NCBI GenBank assembly: GCA_051306415.1
Contig: JBPPNE010000376.1
Coordinates: 1-5,856 of the forward strand
Direction of reading: 5' to 3'
Source of the DNA: CBDDRG01 sp051306415
GTDB taxonomy: Bacteria; Pseudomonadota; Gammaproteobacteria; Pseudomonadales; Porticoccaceae
DNA: 5,856 nt
The position numbers were made by a program, and so were the translations under genes. The first letter of the stretch is position 1. Each line of letters opens with the position of its first letter. This document shows positions 5,664 to 5,856 of the stretch, piece after piece. Under the pieces are notes generated by a model. That model was not told where the DNA came from and did not search any database. It was given only the letters and a program-made list of their open reading frames with translations.

Positions 5664-5733
5664 GTATAACCCGGCAGTCCACACGGACGCTGCGCGATAA
5701 AGCCGCGCAGCGCCGGTGACTTCTACGTTGGAC
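5664..5733 (+). other. attC: attC recombination site of cassette 5
   Basis: A 70-bp attC site. The R'' core GTATAAC is at 5664-5670 and the R' core GTTGGAC at 5727-5733. The inner stem CGCTGCGCG/CGCGCAGCG is a perfect 9-bp pair. The outer arms GTCCACACGG and CCGGTGAC pair with two unpaired bases. R'' begins 25 bases after the nuclease stop. Confidence 0.92.
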
Positions 5734-5734
5734 G

Positions 5735-5848
5735 ATGTGGGTTTGTAACCAACGTATTCTTAAAAGTGTCGATTTCTCGGCTCGGGTTTTTCTACAGCCT
5801 GAACAAGCGGTAGACGTCAGATACCCTCCAGTCTTGTTGAAGCCCTGA
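5735..5848 (+). CDS. Short ORF at the start of cassette 6, doubtful
   Basis: A 37-codon ORF (MWVCNQRILKSVDF at its start), whose ATG lies one base after the attC R' core. It ends in TGA at 5846-5848. The position is typical of tightly packed cassette genes, but no ribosome binding site is visible, the product is unrecognised and this length is expected by chance. It could be a small peptide, a leader, or nothing. Confidence 0.15.
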   Translation: MWVCNQRILKSVDFSARVFLQPEQAVDVRYPPVLLKP

Positions 5849-5851
5849 CGT
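5814..5851. repeat. Short inverted repeat in cassette 6
   Basis: ACGTCAG (5814-5820) and CTGACGT (5845-5851) are perfect 7-bp inverted arms separated by 24 bases. It could be an operator or a hairpin, but arms of this length also occur by chance. Confidence 0.35.
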
Positions 5852-5856
5852 ATTAT

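Larger units (their letters stand above)
3293..5727 (+). mobile_element. Integron gene cassette 5: restriction-modification-like pair
   Basis: A complete 2435-bp cassette, the largest in the window. The 5' core GTTATAC and 3' R'' core GTATAAC are exact reverse complements. It has a leader of about 130 bases before the methyltransferase, longer than in cassettes 3 and 4, and carries two overlapping genes. A self-contained modification and cleavage pair on one cassette can move and establish as a unit. Confidence 0.9.
5728..5856 (+). mobile_element. Integron gene cassette 6 (partial, 3' end outside window)
   Basis: The start of a further cassette with 5' core GTTGGAC, so its own attC R'' should read GTCCAAC downstream of the window. 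The visible 129 bases contain one short doubtful ORF and an inverted repeat. Its main content is not visible. Confidence 0.8.

Noticed and set aside
5780..5791. T-run after GC-rich sequence (CTCGGGTTTTT) as a terminator
   Set aside because: No complementary arm upstream forms a hairpin next to the T-run.
5654..5856. - strand frame open from the window end into the attC of cassette 5
   Set aside because: No start codon is visible, it reads through the attC stem and the peptide is unrecognised. An open frame of this length occurs by chance.
1..5856. Apparent absence of GAATTC in the window as evidence of EcoRI-type specificity
   Set aside because: By eye I see none, but only one or two would be expected by chance in 5.9 kb, so absence carries no weight.

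Overview
This window is a stretch of an integron gene-cassette array, most likely from a proteobacterium or from environmental DNA of that origin. The attC style and the cassette contents fit soil or aquatic beta- or gammaproteobacterial integrons, but nothing here fixes the species. No integrase gene, attI site or Pc promoter is visible, so the window is internal to the array. Every recognisable gene is on the + strand. No convincing promoter or terminator was found, which fits transcription by read-through.

Five attC sites lie at 165-242, 489-612, 2132-2194, 3232-3298 and 5664-5733. They divide the window into six cassettes: 1-236 (partial), 237-606, 607-2188, 2189-3292, 3293-5727 and 5728-5856 (partial). 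The boundaries are internally proven. In all four complete cassettes the R'' core at the 3' end is the exact reverse complement of the G|TTRRRY core at the 5' start of the same cassette: GTTAGAC/GTCTAAC, GTTCGGC/GCCGAAC, GTTAGAG/CTCTAAC and GTTATAC/GTATAAC. That is the pattern expected for intact units excised and inserted by an integron integrase.

Contents in order: (1) the C-terminal end of a TspO/MBR-family membrane protein; (2) a GC-rich 370-bp cassette with no credible gene but several strong inverted repeats, a candidate structured non-coding RNA; (3) a two-gene cassette in which a DUF3010-like protein overlaps a eukaryote-like Ser/Thr protein kinase; (4) a single-gene cassette for a HEPN-domain protein with an intact R-x4-H motif; (5) a two-gene restriction-modification-like cassette, with an M.EcoRI-family adenine methyltransferase overlapping a DUF262-HNH nuclease; (6) the start of another cassette with only a doubtful 37-codon ORF.

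Cassettes 3 to 5 look like self-protection or phage-defence modules: a kinase with a partner, a HEPN RNase candidate, and a modification enzyme with a nuclease. The restriction-modification assignment is well supported by motifs. The defence role of the other two is inference. Base composition shifts sharply between cassettes (very GC-rich cassette 2 against the AT-richer kinase gene), as expected for genes of separate origin.
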